Shown here one piece after another: positions 52,720 to 62,720 of a stretch of DNA of 64,000 bases. Origin of the DNA: Campylobacterales bacterium (GTDB lineage: Bacteria; Campylobacterota; Campylobacteria; Campylobacterales; Sulfurospirillaceae); the NCBI GenBank assembly GCA_016930915.1, contig JAFGFU010000035.1:1-64000 (forward strand), written 5' to 3'. The position numbers were made by a program, and so were the translations under genes. The notes under the pieces are model-generated. The model had not been told where the DNA came from, searched no databases, and saw only the letters and a list, made by a program, of their open reading frames with translations. The stretch's first letter is position 1; each line of letters begins with the position of its first letter.

Positions 52720-53949
52720 ATGAAATTAGCTAAACTTAGCTTGGCGGCTATGATGGTTGCTGGACTTGCATCCAGTTCTTTTGCGGCGGACACTTTGGCA
52801 GACGCATTTAAAAATGGTAAAGTAAGTGGTGCTATTCAAGCATACTACTGGACAAAAGATAAAGATGACAATATTGGCAATGCAGATATCTTTTCAACAG
52901 GTTTAGATTTAAGCTATGAGACTGCAAGTTTTTATGGTTTCAAATTTAAAGGTACCTTCCAATCTTCTTCTTCTCCATTTATAAATGATGATGGTGAAGC
53001 TATGTTTGATGGTGATATGCATGGTTCAGGTGCTGTTCTTTCAGAAGCATACCTTTCTTATACATTAGGTAAAACAACAGCATTGGTTGGTCGTATGTAT
53101 CTTGATACACCACTGGTTGCATCAAGTGGTTCTCGTATGACAAAACAATCTTTCGAAGGTGCTGCAATCATCAACACTGACCTTCCAGATACAACCTTAA
53201 TTGCGGGTTATGTTCAAAAATTCCAAGATAGAACCGATGGTGATGGTAACATTGGTAAATTCTCAAAAACATTTGGAACAGGTTCCGGTGCGAGTGGTGT
53301 AAGTCCTGAAATTGAAGATGGTGCGTTTACAGTAGCAGCGATTAATAAATCAATTGCAGGCTTAACTTTAACAGCAGCCTATGCACAAGCTAACGATTTA
53401 AAAGGTATTATGGATAGATTAAGCATCGCATACGCTGAGGCTGATTATCAAGGTAAAGCAGGGAGCTTTAGCTATGGCTTAGCAGCACAGTACTATTACA
53501 ATGATTTTGGTGGCAATGATACAACCTATGATGCAAATAATTTATGGGCAACAAAAGTAAGTTTAGGTTATGATGCTTTTGGTGCTTATGTAGCGTACTC
53601 AAAAGTCAATGACAAAACGAATGGCTTAGGTGTTGTTTCTGGTCTTGGTGGTGGTGCTGACCTTGCTTACACAGGTTCACCAATTATGTCAAGTAGCTAT
53701 GAAAATGATACTGAAGCCTATAAAGTTGGCGCAACATATGCGATTATGAAAAATGCTAATGTAGGTGTAAGTTATACCGTTAATGATATTGATAGCACTG
53801 ATTATAAAGCAGCATTTGCTGCGATTGAAGCAGACTATGCCTTTGAGGGTGCACTTAAAGGTTTAAGTACAGCTGTCATTTATGAAGACGGTAGCAAAGA
53901 CGCTTCTGGCAAAAGTGCTATGAGACTTAATCTTAACTACAAATTCTAA
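52720..53949 (+). CDS. Outer membrane porin (second paralogue)
   Basis: 409 aa with signal peptide MKLAKLSLAAMMVAGLASSSFAA and the same start ADTLADAFKNGKVSG as the first porin; later shared blocks include GAVLSEAYLSYTLGKT, SGSRMTKQSFEGAAIINTDLPDTTLIAGYVQKF and INKSIAGLTLTAAYA. It ends MRLNLNYKF with a terminal Phe. The surface-loop regions differ in sequence, suggesting divergence of pore or surface properties after duplication. Ribosome site AAGGAG. Own promoter region and terminator, so independently expressed. Confidence 0.88.
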   Translation: MKLAKLSLAAMMVAGLASSSFAADTLADAFKNGKVSGAIQAYYWTKDKDDNIGNADIFSTGLDLSYETASFYGFKFKGTFQSSSSPFINDDGEAMFDGDMHGSGAVLSEAYLSYTLGKTTALVGRMYLDTPLVASSGSRMTKQSFEGAAIINTDLPDTTLIAGYVQKFQDRTDGDGNIGKFSKTFGTGSGASGVSPEIEDGAFTVAAINKSIAGLTLTAAYAQANDLKGIMDRLSIAYAEADYQGKAGSFSYGLAAQYYYNDFGGNDTTYDANNLWATKVSLGYDAFGAYVAYSKVNDKTNGLGVVSGLGGGADLAYTGSPIMSSSYENDTEAYKVGATYAIMKNANVGVSYTVNDIDSTDYKAAFAAIEADYAFEGALKGLSTAVIYEDGSKDASGKSAMRLNLNYKF

Positions 53950-53965
53950 TTCTCTCTTTCGTAAT

Positions 53966-53996
53966 AACCTCGCCTTAGGGCGGGGTTTCTTTTTTA
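53966..53996 (+). terminator. Terminator of porin gene 2
   Basis: AACCTCGCC, TTAG, GGCGGGGTT followed by TCTTTTTT; GC-rich stem, clear T run. Confidence 0.92.
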
Positions 53997-54104
53997 CACG
54001 TTTTTTTCTTCCTGCTTATTTTTTATACACTGCATCTTTCATATGAGATTCGATCTTAAGTAACTTTTTAGTACCATCTTTATCAACTACACTAAGGAGT
54101 TGAC

Positions 54105-55223
54105 ATGAAGAAATTGGCGTTACTTGCTACCTCTGCTGCCGTTTTGGCAACGTTTTCTTATGCGAAAGAGATTAATGTGGGTGTTGTTATGGCGATGAGT
54201 GGACCACTGGCCGCTTATGGACAAACCACCAATGAAGGCATTGAGTTTGCAAATTCATTGCAACCCAAACTTAAAAATGGTGATACCATTAAGCTTATTT
54301 TGGTGGACAATAAAGGCGATAAAGTTGAAACGGCTAATGCTACAACACGTCTTATAAGTTCAGACAAAGTAGTAGGAATCTTAGGCGCACTTACCAGTAC
54401 CAATACGTCACAGGTTATGGCAATTGCTGAGAAAAAAAGTATTCCTGTCATTGCACCTGTTGCAACCAACGATAAACTCACAGAAAATAAAAACTTTGCA
54501 AGTCGTGTTTGTTTTACAGACTCGTTTCAAGGTGAAGTTGTAGCCAATTATGCATTTAAAGACTTAAATCTTAAAACAGCGGTTGTGGTTGTTGATCAAG
54601 CACAAGTGTACTCTTTAGGGCTTGCAAAAGCATTCAAAGAATCTTTTACAAAAAATGGCGGAAAGATTGTTAAAGAGATTAAAGTAAGCTCAGGCGATAA
54701 AGATTTTAAAGCGGTTGTTTCTCAAATCAAAGCGGCAAATCCTGATTTTCTTTTCTTACCAATGTACCATCCTGAAGTTTCTATGATTGCACGTCAAGCA
54801 AAACAAATTGGTTTAAGTAAGCCAATGTTTTCAACCGATGGTGTTGCTAATCAAACGTTTATTGACCTAGGTGGGGACGCTGTTGAGGGACATATGTTTA
54901 CAGACTTCTTTGATTATGGTGCGCCTCCAACTGAGAAATCAAAAGAGTTTATTGCAGCGTATGCGAAAAAAACAGGAAAACAAGAGGTTAACTCTTTTGT
55001 CGCTTTAGGTGCGGATGCGTATAACGTTATGGTGGATGCAATGAATCGTTGTGAAAATCCAGAAGATAGTATTTGTATTAATAACGCTATTAAATCAACG
55101 GTGAATTTTGAGGGTGTTTCAGGTGTGATTAACCTTGATAAAACAGGTAACTCTACCCGTTCTGCGGTTATTAAAGTTGTTACCAATGGAAAAGCGGTCT
55201 ATAAATCAACCGTCAATCCTTAA
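54105..55223 (+). CDS. livK: Branched-chain amino acid ABC transporter binding protein LivK
   Basis: 372-aa periplasmic binding protein with signal peptide MKKLALLATSAAVLATFSYA. Type I periplasmic fold: VGVVMAMSGPLAAYGQTTNEGIEFA, LVDNKGDKVETANATTRLI, VVGILGALTSTNTSQVMAIAEKKSIPVIAPVATN and FVALGADAYNVMVDAM. It likely delivers leucine, isoleucine and valine to LivHMGF, though the family also binds other amino acids. A long palindrome separates it from livH. Confidence 0.93.
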   Translation: MKKLALLATSAAVLATFSYAKEINVGVVMAMSGPLAAYGQTTNEGIEFANSLQPKLKNGDTIKLILVDNKGDKVETANATTRLISSDKVVGILGALTSTNTSQVMAIAEKKSIPVIAPVATNDKLTENKNFASRVCFTDSFQGEVVANYAFKDLNLKTAVVVVDQAQVYSLGLAKAFKESFTKNGGKIVKEIKVSSGDKDFKAVVSQIKAANPDFLFLPMYHPEVSMIARQAKQIGLSKPMFSTDGVANQTFIDLGGDAVEGHMFTDFFDYGAPPTEKSKEFIAAYAKKTGKQEVNSFVALGADAYNVMVDAMNRCENPEDSICINNAIKSTVNFEGVSGVINLDKTGNSTRSAVIKVVTNGKAVYKSTVNP

Positions 55224-55236
55224 TTTTTCTTCATTT

Positions 55237-55264
55237 TCTCTACCTTTACATGTAAAGGTAGAGA
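55237..55264. terminator. Perfect 28-bp palindrome between livK and livH
   Basis: TCTCTACC, TTTACATGTAAA and GGTAGAGA, followed by TTTTAG. It could attenuate transcription after livK so the binding protein is made in excess. Extended member of the TACATGTA family. Confidence 0.7.
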
Positions 55265-55320
55265 TTTTAGAATAGTGCCTATTGTAAGGCATTGTTCTAA
55301 AATTTTTTAGGAGAATCTAT

Positions 55321-56217
55321 TTGGATTTAACAATGTTTATGCAACAAATGGTCAATGGTTTTAGCCTTGGCAGTATGTATGCACTCATTGCTATTGGTTA
55401 TACGATGGTGTATGGTGTATTGCGTCTCATTAACTTTGCACATGGCGATATTATGATGGTGGGTGGTTTTTTAGGATTTTTTGGTATGGAAGTTTTGGGA
55501 CTTCCTTTTGTGGCAGCAGTTCTTTTAGCGATTGTTGGTGCTGCGCTTTTAGGTATGGCAAGCGATAGAGTGGCGTACAGACCCCTTCGTGAAGCTCCAA
55601 AAATTTCGCTTTTAATTACGGCTATTGGTGTGAGCTTTTTTCTTGAAAATGCCTTTAACGTCTTTTTTGGAGGCGTTCCTCGTGCATTTCCTGTGCCTGC
55701 TTACTTAGAGGTGATGGTGGAATTTTTTGGCTTAATGATGCCAATGTCTGCAGTGATTGTTCCTATTATGACAGCGTTTTTATTGAGTGTTATTTTATGG
55801 ATTTTATTTAAAACCAAATACGGTATGGCAATACGAGCACTTGCCTTTGATGTGGGAACGGTAAATTTGATGGGTATTGATGCCAATCGTGTGATTACCC
55901 TTGTTTTTGGAATGGGCTCAGCACTGGCAGCTGTGGGTGGTATCTTTTGGGCAGTGAATTATCCCTCTGTGGAACCAATGATGGGTGTGCTTGTAGGGCT
56001 TAAAGCTTTTGCAGCCGCAGTTGTTGGTGGCATAGGTAGTGTGGGAGGTGCGGTGCTTGGTGGCTTAATCATTGGATTTACTGAAGTTGTTGTCATTGCC
56101 TTTTTCCCAGAACTAGGTGGCTATAAAGATGCCTTTGCATTTATCTTTTTAATTCTTATTTTATTATTTAAGCCTACTGGAATTTTAGGAATTGATTTTG
56201 AAAAGAGTAGGTTTTAA
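55321..56217 (+). CDS. livH: Branched-chain amino acid ABC permease LivH
   Basis: 298-aa permease with about eight helices. Landmarks are VNGFSLGSMYALIAIGYTMVYGVLRLINFAHGDI, the classic LivH N-terminus, and GVLVGLKAFAAAVVGGIGSVGGAVLGGLIIGF near the C-terminus. TTG start behind AGGAG. The livM ATG follows one base after its stop. Confidence 0.95.
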   Translation: MDLTMFMQQMVNGFSLGSMYALIAIGYTMVYGVLRLINFAHGDIMMVGGFLGFFGMEVLGLPFVAAVLLAIVGAALLGMASDRVAYRPLREAPKISLLITAIGVSFFLENAFNVFFGGVPRAFPVPAYLEVMVEFFGLMMPMSAVIVPIMTAFLLSVILWILFKTKYGMAIRALAFDVGTVNLMGIDANRVITLVFGMGSALAAVGGIFWAVNYPSVEPMMGVLVGLKAFAAAVVGGIGSVGGAVLGGLIIGFTEVVVIAFFPELGGYKDAFAFIFLILILLFKPTGILGIDFEKSRF

Positions 56218-56218
56218 G

Positions 56219-57256
56219 ATGCAAGCGATGATAAATAAACATTTTTTAATAAAAGTAGGAATGATTTTAGGAACCGTTTGGTTTATTTGGTTTGCCAATG
56301 GGCATTTTGATGAATACACTGTGAGAATTTTAAATAACATTGCCATTTTTGTTATTTTAGCCGTCAGCTACAATTTGATTAATGGCGTAACAGGTCAGTT
56401 TTCACTTGAGCCTAATGGATTTGTAGCTATTGGTGCGTACGTGACAGCACTTTTACTTATCTCCCCAGATGCAAAATCATATCAGTATGCTATTGCGGAT
56501 CCTTATCCTTTTGTCATGACACTTCAATCAAACTTTGTGGTTGCATTACTTTTAAGTGGTTTGTTGGCAATGCTTTTAGCATTGGTGCTTTCCTTCCCTG
56601 TGTTTCGTGTTCGTGGTGATTATTTAGCGATTGTCACGCTTGGTTTTGGTTTTATTATTAAAATTTTAGCCATTAATCATCCTGAAGTGACGAATGGTTC
56701 TTTAGGACTTAATGATATTCCTGAGTTTTCAAATCTCTATTGGACGGGTGGTTTGGCGATTGTTGCAGTTGTTGTTATACTAAACATTGTGAATTCTAAA
56801 TTTGGTCGTGCCATGAAAGCGGTACGTGATGATGAAGATGCCGCCATTGCTATGGGAGTTAATACCTTTAAAGCTAAAACCTTAGCATTTTGTACCAGTG
56901 CTTTTTTTGAAGGTGTTGGTGGAGGATTGCTTGCAGCACTTTTAACGAGTATTTCACCTGATTTATTTGACTTTTTCTTTACATTTCAACTCTTAATTAT
57001 TATTGTTTTAGGAGGGCTTGGAAGTACAACGGGTGCGATTATTGGTACCGTTTTGGTTATGGGTGGTAGCGAATGGATGCGCTTTTTAGATGAGCCTATG
57101 AATCTTTTTGGGTATGAAACGACAGCGATGCCTGGTATGCGAATGGTTGTTTTTTCTTTAGTTTTAATTTTTATTATGCTTTTTGCTCGTGAGGGTGTCA
57201 TGGGAAAACGAGAATTAACCGACCTTTTTAAATCACGTAAAAAGGGTGGCAAATGA
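56219..57256 (+). CDS. livM: Branched-chain amino acid ABC permease LivM
   Basis: 345 aa from the ATG at 56219; the track start (TTG 56192) overlaps livH and adds nine residues. About nine helices, with the LivM segments SYNLINGVTGQFSLEPNGFVAIGAY, RVRGDYLAIVTLGFGFI, VRDDEDAAIAMGVNTFKAK and IIIVLGGLGSTTGAIIG. It overlaps livG by four bases. Confidence 0.95.
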   Translation: MQAMINKHFLIKVGMILGTVWFIWFANGHFDEYTVRILNNIAIFVILAVSYNLINGVTGQFSLEPNGFVAIGAYVTALLLISPDAKSYQYAIADPYPFVMTLQSNFVVALLLSGLLAMLLALVLSFPVFRVRGDYLAIVTLGFGFIIKILAINHPEVTNGSLGLNDIPEFSNLYWTGGLAIVAVVVILNIVNSKFGRAMKAVRDDEDAAIAMGVNTFKAKTLAFCTSAFFEGVGGGLLAALLTSISPDLFDFFFTFQLLIIIVLGGLGSTTGAIIGTVLVMGGSEWMRFLDEPMNLFGYETTAMPGMRMVVFSLVLIFIMLFAREGVMGKRELTDLFKSRKKGGK

Positions 57257-58020
57257 TTTTAAAAATTGAAAATGTCACTAAAAATTTTGGTGGGGTTAGT
57301 GCTATTAAAGAGACCAGTTTTAGTGTGGCTCCTAAAGAGATTTTTGGGCTTATTGGACCTAATGGCGCAGGTAAAACAACCATGTTTAATATCATTACAG
57401 GCAATTACGAGCCAAGTTCGGGTTCGGTTATTTTTCGTAATGAAGTTTTAAATGGTCTTAAACCCCATCACATTGTGCGTAAAGGCATTGCAAGAACATT
57501 TCAAAATATCAGGCTTTTTTCCAGTATGAGTGTTTTAGATAATGTTTTGATTGGCTTTGATTTTCAAGTACGGTATGGATTTTTAGAGTCTATTATTCGA
57601 TTTCCTCGTTTTTTGAGCGAAGAAAAACGCATTAAAACACGTTCCATGGAGATTTTGGACTATTTTGGGATGAGCGCATTTGCACATGAAAAAGCGGTAG
57701 ATTTGAGTTATGGACAACAACGAAAAGTTGAAATTGCAAGGGCTTTGGCAACAAACCCTGAACTCTTACTTTTAGATGAGCCTGCTGCTGGAATGAATCC
57801 TTCTGAGACAGAGGAGTTAGGAGAGTTGATTAAAAAAGCACGAGTTGACTTTGACCTTACCGTGCTTGTGATCGAGCATGATATGAAATTTGTCAATCAG
57901 CTATGTGACAAAGTGCTTGTTTTAGATTATGGTAAAACAATTTTTGAGGGGAAACCCGCTGATGCTATTCAAGACCCAGAGGTTATTGCTGCGTATTTAG
58001 GAGATTTTCATAATGATTAG
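57253..58020 (+). CDS. livG: Branched-chain amino acid ABC ATPase LivG
   Basis: 255 aa. Walker A is GPNGAGKTT, the signature LSYGQQRKVEIARAL, Walker B LLLDEPAAGMNP, with the LivG-type FQNIRLFSSMSVLDNVLIG loop and a C-terminal YLG end. Its ATG overlaps the livM stop; it overlaps livF by eight bases. Confidence 0.96.
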   Translation: MILKIENVTKNFGGVSAIKETSFSVAPKEIFGLIGPNGAGKTTMFNIITGNYEPSSGSVIFRNEVLNGLKPHHIVRKGIARTFQNIRLFSSMSVLDNVLIGFDFQVRYGFLESIIRFPRFLSEEKRIKTRSMEILDYFGMSAFAHEKAVDLSYGQQRKVEIARALATNPELLLLDEPAAGMNPSETEELGELIKKARVDFDLTVLVIEHDMKFVNQLCDKVLVLDYGKTIFEGKPADAIQDPEVIAAYLGDFHND

Positions 58021-58708
58021 TGTTAAAAATTTACATGTCTATTATGGACTCATTGAGGCAGTAAAGGGAATTGATTTTGAGGTAAAAGAGGGAGAAATTG
58101 TCTCCCTTATCGGCTCTAACGGTGCAGGTAAAAGTTCTACACTTAAGGCTTTACTCAATAGTGTTAAAAAAACAGGCGATATCAATTTTTTAGGGTATGA
58201 CACACGCAATCATAAAACGCACACTTTAGTGCAACATGGACTCTCATTAGTCCCTGAGGGGCGAAAGATTTTTATTAACCTTACCGTAGAAGAGAACCTT
58301 CGTATGGGTGCCTTTAATAACGATGAAAATTATGAGCATTTAAAAGATGCCATGTATGAACTTTTTCCACGTATTAAAGATAAGCGCCATCAACTTGCAG
58401 GAACTATGAGTGGTGGTGAGCAACAAATGTTGGCTATTTCTCGTGCTTTAATGGGTGAACCAAAACTTTTGATGTTGGATGAACCAAGTCTTGGCCTTGC
58501 TCCTAAAATTGTAGGGGAAGTGTTTGAGATTATTCAGCGTTTGAGAGGTGAAGGAATTACCATTCTTTTGGTGGAGCAAAATGCCTTTGCAGCGCTTAAA
58601 ATTTCTGATAAAGCCTATGTATTGGAGAATGGAAAAATTGCTATGAGTGGTGTTGCTTCTGATATGATTGGTGATGATGCCATTCGTAAAAAATACCTCG
58701 GCGGATAA
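58013..58708 (+). CDS. livF: Branched-chain amino acid ABC ATPase LivF
   Basis: 231 aa. Walker A GSNGAGKSS, signature MSGGEQQMLAISRAL, Walker B LLMLDEPSLGLAP, then VEQNAFAALKISDKAYVLENG as in LivF. Ends the livKHMGF operon with a hairpin terminator after a TTTACATGTAAA. Confidence 0.96.
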   Translation: MISVKNLHVYYGLIEAVKGIDFEVKEGEIVSLIGSNGAGKSSTLKALLNSVKKTGDINFLGYDTRNHKTHTLVQHGLSLVPEGRKIFINLTVEENLRMGAFNNDENYEHLKDAMYELFPRIKDKRHQLAGTMSGGEQQMLAISRALMGEPKLLMLDEPSLGLAPKIVGEVFEIIQRLRGEGITILLVEQNAFAALKISDKAYVLENGKIAMSGVASDMIGDDAIRKKYLGG

Positions 58709-58724
58709 GCCAAAAATCTTTACA

Positions 58725-58751
58725 TGTAAACCTCTTTTTTAAGGGGTTTAC
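58725..58751 (+). terminator. Hairpin after livF
   Basis: GTAAACCTCTT, TTTT, AAGGGGTTTAC; one mismatch in an 11-bp stem. The left arm shares bases with the TTTACATGTAAA at 58719. Confidence 0.65.
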
Positions 58752-58827
58752 GCTAACTTTAATGATTTATAAACTATTTACTTTAAAACGGTAACATAAT
58801 CCAATTTTTCTCTAAAAAGGGAGTTTT

Positions 58828-61800
58828 ATGGATTTGGTACTAAAGCGCATTCTTTCCATTAAATCAGCCATTATTTTACTTGTGGTCTTTGGTTTTTTTA
58901 GCGGTTTTGCAACGTTTGTCGAAAATGATTTTGGTGTGGAAACCAGTTGGGCACTTATTTATACTTCATGGTGGTTTGAGCTGGTGCAAGTGGCATTAGG
59001 CGTCATTTTGATTTATAATATTGTGAAATACAAACTTTACACACGTGATAAACTCCCTTCTTTTCTCTTTCATCTTAGTTTTATTTTTATCCTTATTGGT
59101 TCAGGTGTTACACGTTATTTTGGTTTTGAGGGATCTTTACATGTAAGAAATGGTATGCAAGAAAATAAAGTTATGTCGAGTGAGCCTTTTATTAGTGCAA
59201 CCGCATTAAAGGATGATAAAACGTATCAATATAGCCATCCACAATTGATTTCTCAAATTGGTAGTAATAATTTTTCTTTTTCCTTTGATGTCGATGGTGA
59301 AAAAGCAAGTGTAAAGTTCAAAGAGTATTTAACCTATGCAACCAAAAAAACTGTGGATGATCCTGCGGGTGTTCCTATGATTTCAATGATTTTAAGTGGT
59401 TATGGTGAGAGCTTGAGTGTCAATTTAAAAGAGGGGGAGCGTTACGAAACAAGTGAATACATTTTTAGTTTTAACGCAAAGCCTAAAGAGAGCAAAAAAG
59501 AGGAAATCCGAATTAGTTTGGAAGATGGCAAATTTTACTTTATGGCGCCCTCAAATGTTTCATGGTTTAAAATGGTAGAGAATGAGCGTGGTGAATACGA
59601 GGGCAGTAAAAAGCACAATTTTACCACAGGGCAACTCTATACGATTGGGCATATTAATTTTGCTCCTCGCTATATTGGGCTTAAAGGAAAAGAAAAAGCG
59701 GTTGCGGATAAAACACCGATGAATAAAAATAATGCCTTATCTGCTGTGATTGCAGAAGTAAATTTTAAAGGGGAGAGCAAAGAAATTGCCCTTTTTGGTC
59801 AAGGTAAAGGATCACGAGGTGAGTCTGTTCGAGAGATGATTGGAGGCGTACCTTTTGCTTTTGAATGGGGTTCTCAAATTTTCGCACTTCCTTTTTATAT
59901 TAAACTCAATGAATTTCAACTAGAGCGTTATCCCGGTTCAATGTCTCCTATGTCTTATGCAAGTGAAGTTGAAGTCGTTGATGCTGAAAAAGGGGTACAT
60001 ATGCCTTTTCGTATTTATATGAATCATGTTCTTGATTATAGGGGATTTCGATTTTTTCAAAGCTCCTATGATAAAGACGAAAAAGGAACAATTCTATCAG
60101 TTAATAATGACCCTGGAAAACTGCCTACATATTTTGGGTATACACTGTTGTGTTTGGGACTCTTTTTTAACCTTCTCAATGCTAAAAGTCGTTTTAGAAA
60201 ATTAGCTTCTATGGTACAAAAAGATATGGTTAAAATGAACTCTTTATTGATGGTACTTTTTTTAGGTTTTACTTTATCTCAAGGTAGTGTTTTACACGCA
60301 AATACATTGGATGAGAATCTTGACTTTTTAAAACGCTATGATGTCAAACATGCAGATAAATTTGGTCAATTGCTTGTACAAAGTGCTGATGGTAGATTTA
60401 AACCCATTGATACGATTTCAATGGAAATGATTAATAAAGTGTATGCACGCTCAAGCTATGAGGGACTTAGTGCAAATCAAGTCGCGCTGAGTATGATGAG
60501 CTCACCCGCACAGTGGCAAGTAATGCCGATTATTAAAGTATTTCATCCTGAATTGAAAAAGATTTTAGGAATGCGTGCAGATCAAAAGTATGCCTCTTTT
60601 AATGATTTTTTTGAGAAAGAGGGTGATCGTGGCTATAAATTAACAAAATATTCTGAAGAGGCAAATCGTAAAAAACCAGCTCTTCGAAATCAATTCGATA
60701 AAGATATTATTAAAGTTGATGAGCGTGTTAACATCTGTTATATGGTTTATACAGGTGAGATTTTTAGAATGATCCCCAAACAAAATGATGTGGCAAAACG
60801 CTGGTTTGCGCCACAAGATGCGGTGATGCGATTTTCAAAGCAAGAAGGGGATGAAGTAAGAGCGCTAGTTGGTGGTTATTTCGAGGCGATAAGCACTGGT
60901 TTAAAAGAAGGGACTTGGGCTGAAGCGAATAAGGCGGTAGAAAAATTAGGAGCTTATCAAGAACAATATGCCTCTGATATTATCCCAAATGCAAAGCGCA
61001 TTAAAGCAGAAATATTTTTTAATCATGCACAAATTTTTGAAAGATTGACCCCTGTTTATTTGCTGAGTGGCTTAGTATTGCTCTGTTTTATTTTTGCTAA
61101 AATGGTTAAGTCTTCACTTAATATTCGATTTGTAACACAGGTAGTTCTTGGAATTAATGCGCTTGCTTTTTTAGTCCATACCTTTGGATTAGGCCTTCGT
61201 TGGTATATTGCAATGCATGCACCTTGGAGTAATGGCTATGAGTCAATGATATATATTGCATGGGCAATTGCGCTGGCAGGCATTTTCTTCTCACGTCAAT
61301 CAGTTGTTTCTTTGGCATTAACCTCTATTTTAGCAGGTGTAACACTTTTTGTTGCTCATTTAAGTTGGATGGATCCACAAATTACCACATTGGTTCCCGT
61401 TCTCAATTCTTATTGGTTAAATATTCATGTTTCAGTCATTACAGCAAGTTATGGATTTTTGGGTTTATGTGCACTGCTTGGCTTTTTTACATTAATTCTC
61501 TTTCTATTGCGAAGTAAAACCAATACAAAACGCAATAAAGAGCTTGATCGAAATATTGTTGAAGCAACACGTATTAATGAAATGGCAATGATTCTAGGAT
61601 TGAGCCTTCTAACCATAGGAAACTTTCTAGGCGGTGTGTGGGCAAATGAGTCTTGGGGACGTTATTGGGGATGGGATCCAAAAGAGACGTGGGCACTCGT
61701 TTCAATCGTTATTTATGCAGCGATTGTGCATTTTAGATTTGTCCCTAAATGGAATAATCCTTTTGCTTTTGCTGTAGCATCAACACTCTCCTTTGCATCG

Positions 61801-61965
61801 ATTATTATGACCTATTTTGGAGTCAATTTCTACCTCTCAGGTATGCACTCTTACGCAGCAGGGGATCCTATTCCTATTCCACCGTTTGTCTATTATACTA
61901 TTGTCATTGTTGCTTTAGTGATAGCTATTGCTTATCCTAAACGCAATATAGAAAAAACATTGTAA
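58828..61965 (+). CDS. Fused cytochrome c synthase CcsBA (system II)
   Basis: 1045-aa membrane protein joining ResB/CcsB (residues about 1-460) and CcsA/ResC (about 750-1045). It exports haem and attaches it to CxxCH motifs of c-type cytochromes in the periplasm. The N-terminal helices include IILLVVFGFFSGFATFVEND; a large periplasmic ResB domain with GSMSPMSYASEVEVVD follows; the C-terminal haem-binding WWD motif is WGRYWGWDPKETW (about 940-952), with periplasmic His ligands around it. The fusion is characteristic of Campylobacterota. It serves the cytochrome c peroxidase encoded at 8 kb. Contains one TTTACATGTAA core. Confidence 0.96.
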   Translation: MDLVLKRILSIKSAIILLVVFGFFSGFATFVENDFGVETSWALIYTSWWFELVQVALGVILIYNIVKYKLYTRDKLPSFLFHLSFIFILIGSGVTRYFGFEGSLHVRNGMQENKVMSSEPFISATALKDDKTYQYSHPQLISQIGSNNFSFSFDVDGEKASVKFKEYLTYATKKTVDDPAGVPMISMILSGYGESLSVNLKEGERYETSEYIFSFNAKPKESKKEEIRISLEDGKFYFMAPSNVSWFKMVENERGEYEGSKKHNFTTGQLYTIGHINFAPRYIGLKGKEKAVADKTPMNKNNALSAVIAEVNFKGESKEIALFGQGKGSRGESVREMIGGVPFAFEWGSQIFALPFYIKLNEFQLERYPGSMSPMSYASEVEVVDAEKGVHMPFRIYMNHVLDYRGFRFFQSSYDKDEKGTILSVNNDPGKLPTYFGYTLLCLGLFFNLLNAKSRFRKLASMVQKDMVKMNSLLMVLFLGFTLSQGSVLHANTLDENLDFLKRYDVKHADKFGQLLVQSADGRFKPIDTISMEMINKVYARSSYEGLSANQVALSMMSSPAQWQVMPIIKVFHPELKKILGMRADQKYASFNDFFEKEGDRGYKLTKYSEEANRKKPALRNQFDKDIIKVDERVNICYMVYTGEIFRMIPKQNDVAKRWFAPQDAVMRFSKQEGDEVRALVGGYFEAISTGLKEGTWAEANKAVEKLGAYQEQYASDIIPNAKRIKAEIFFNHAQIFERLTPVYLLSGLVLLCFIFAKMVKSSLNIRFVTQVVLGINALAFLVHTFGLGLRWYIAMHAPWSNGYESMIYIAWAIALAGIFFSRQSVVSLALTSILAGVTLFVAHLSWMDPQITTLVPVLNSYWLNIHVSVITASYGFLGLCALLGFFTLILFLLRSKTNTKRNKELDRNIVEATRINEMAMILGLSLLTIGNFLGGVWANESWGRYWGWDPKETWALVSIVIYAAIVHFRFVPKWNNPFAFAVASTLSFASIIMTYFGVNFYLSGMHSYAAGDPIPIPPFVYYTIVIVALVIAIAYPKRNIEKTL

Positions 61966-61975
61966 ATAATCTCAT

Positions 61976-61998
61976 AAAGAGGGGCTTTTTCCCTCTTT
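61976..61998 (+). terminator. Terminator of ccsBA
   Basis: AAAGAGGG, GCTTTTT, CCCTCTTT: an 8-bp stem eleven bases after the stop. Confidence 0.75.
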
Positions 61999-62037
61999 GT
62001 GTGTGCTATAATAGGGAAAAATGTAAGAGGCATCTTG

Positions 62038-62484
62038 ATGCAAGAAAATTATTTGATTATTGGCATTGTTGCCGTTATTATTATTGTGCTTGTCTCTTTA
62101 TTTATTGTGGTCATGAATCTTCAAAAAACGGTGATTGTCGAAAAAAAAACACCTCAAGAGATTAAAGAAGAAGAAGCCAGAAAAATTGCAATAGAAGAAC
62201 TTGTTGAAATTGCAGCAAAGAGAACATCTACTAAAAATGAATTGAGTGCAGCTATTTTAAAAGCAGCCAAAGAGTGCCCTTTCCCGCCTAAAGAAAAAGG
62301 AGCCTTGCCTAAAAGTGCTAAGGTATATCTTAATTTTATTCTATTAATTGCAAGCCATAAAAATACTGATGCTAAAATGATTGCTTTTATGGATACAGAG
62401 CTTAAAAAAGCAAATCCAGAATATAAGCAAGAGATTGATATTTATGAAAATGAAGGAATTCATCAAAGAGGAAATAGAGTTTAG
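62038..62484 (+). CDS. Membrane-anchored protein of unknown function
   Basis: 148 aa from the ATG at 62038 (AAGAGG ribosome site). One N-terminal helix (YLIIGIVAVIIIVLVSLFIVVM), then a charged linker and a helical cytoplasmic domain (KEEEARKIAIEELVEIAAKRTSTKNELSAAILKAAKECPFP). Probably a small bitopic protein. I do not recognise the family. It is followed by the tRNA cluster on the other strand. Confidence 0.75.
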   Translation: MQENYLIIGIVAVIIIVLVSLFIVVMNLQKTVIVEKKTPQEIKEEEARKIAIEELVEIAAKRTSTKNELSAAILKAAKECPFPPKEKGALPKSAKVYLNFILLIASHKNTDAKMIAFMDTELKKANPEYKQEIDIYENEGIHQRGNRV

Positions 62485-62487
62485 AAA

Positions 62488-62562
62488 TGGCGACCCCAGG
62501 GGGACTTGAACCCCCGTTCCCGCCTTGAGAGGGCGGTGTCCTAACCACTAGACGATGGGGTC
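62488..62562 (-). tRNA. tRNA-Glu (anticodon CUC)
   Basis: 75 nt with acceptor GACCCCA/TGGGGTC, G discriminator and encoded CCA. The anticodon loop CTCTCAA gives CUC. It differs from the UUC-type Glu tRNA at 62911 in anticodon loop and T arm. Confidence 0.93.
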
Positions 62563-62587
62563 GCACAAGTGAATACGCTTAGGACAA

Positions 62588-62663
62588 TGGTGACCCGTGA
62601 TGGATTCGAACCATCGACCACCTCCTTAAAAGGGAGATGCTCTGCCGACTGAGCTAACGAGTC
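62588..62663 (-). tRNA. tRNA-Lys (anticodon UUU)
   Basis: 76 nt, acceptor GACTCGT/ACGGGTC, anticodon loop CTTTTAA, T arm GATGG-TTCGAAT-CCATC, CCA encoded. Nearly identical to the copy at 63002. Confidence 0.95.
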
Positions 62664-62720
62664 ATGCTCAGAAAGTTTTATAACAAAACAAACAAATTCT
62701 GAGGGGAAATTTTTAAATCG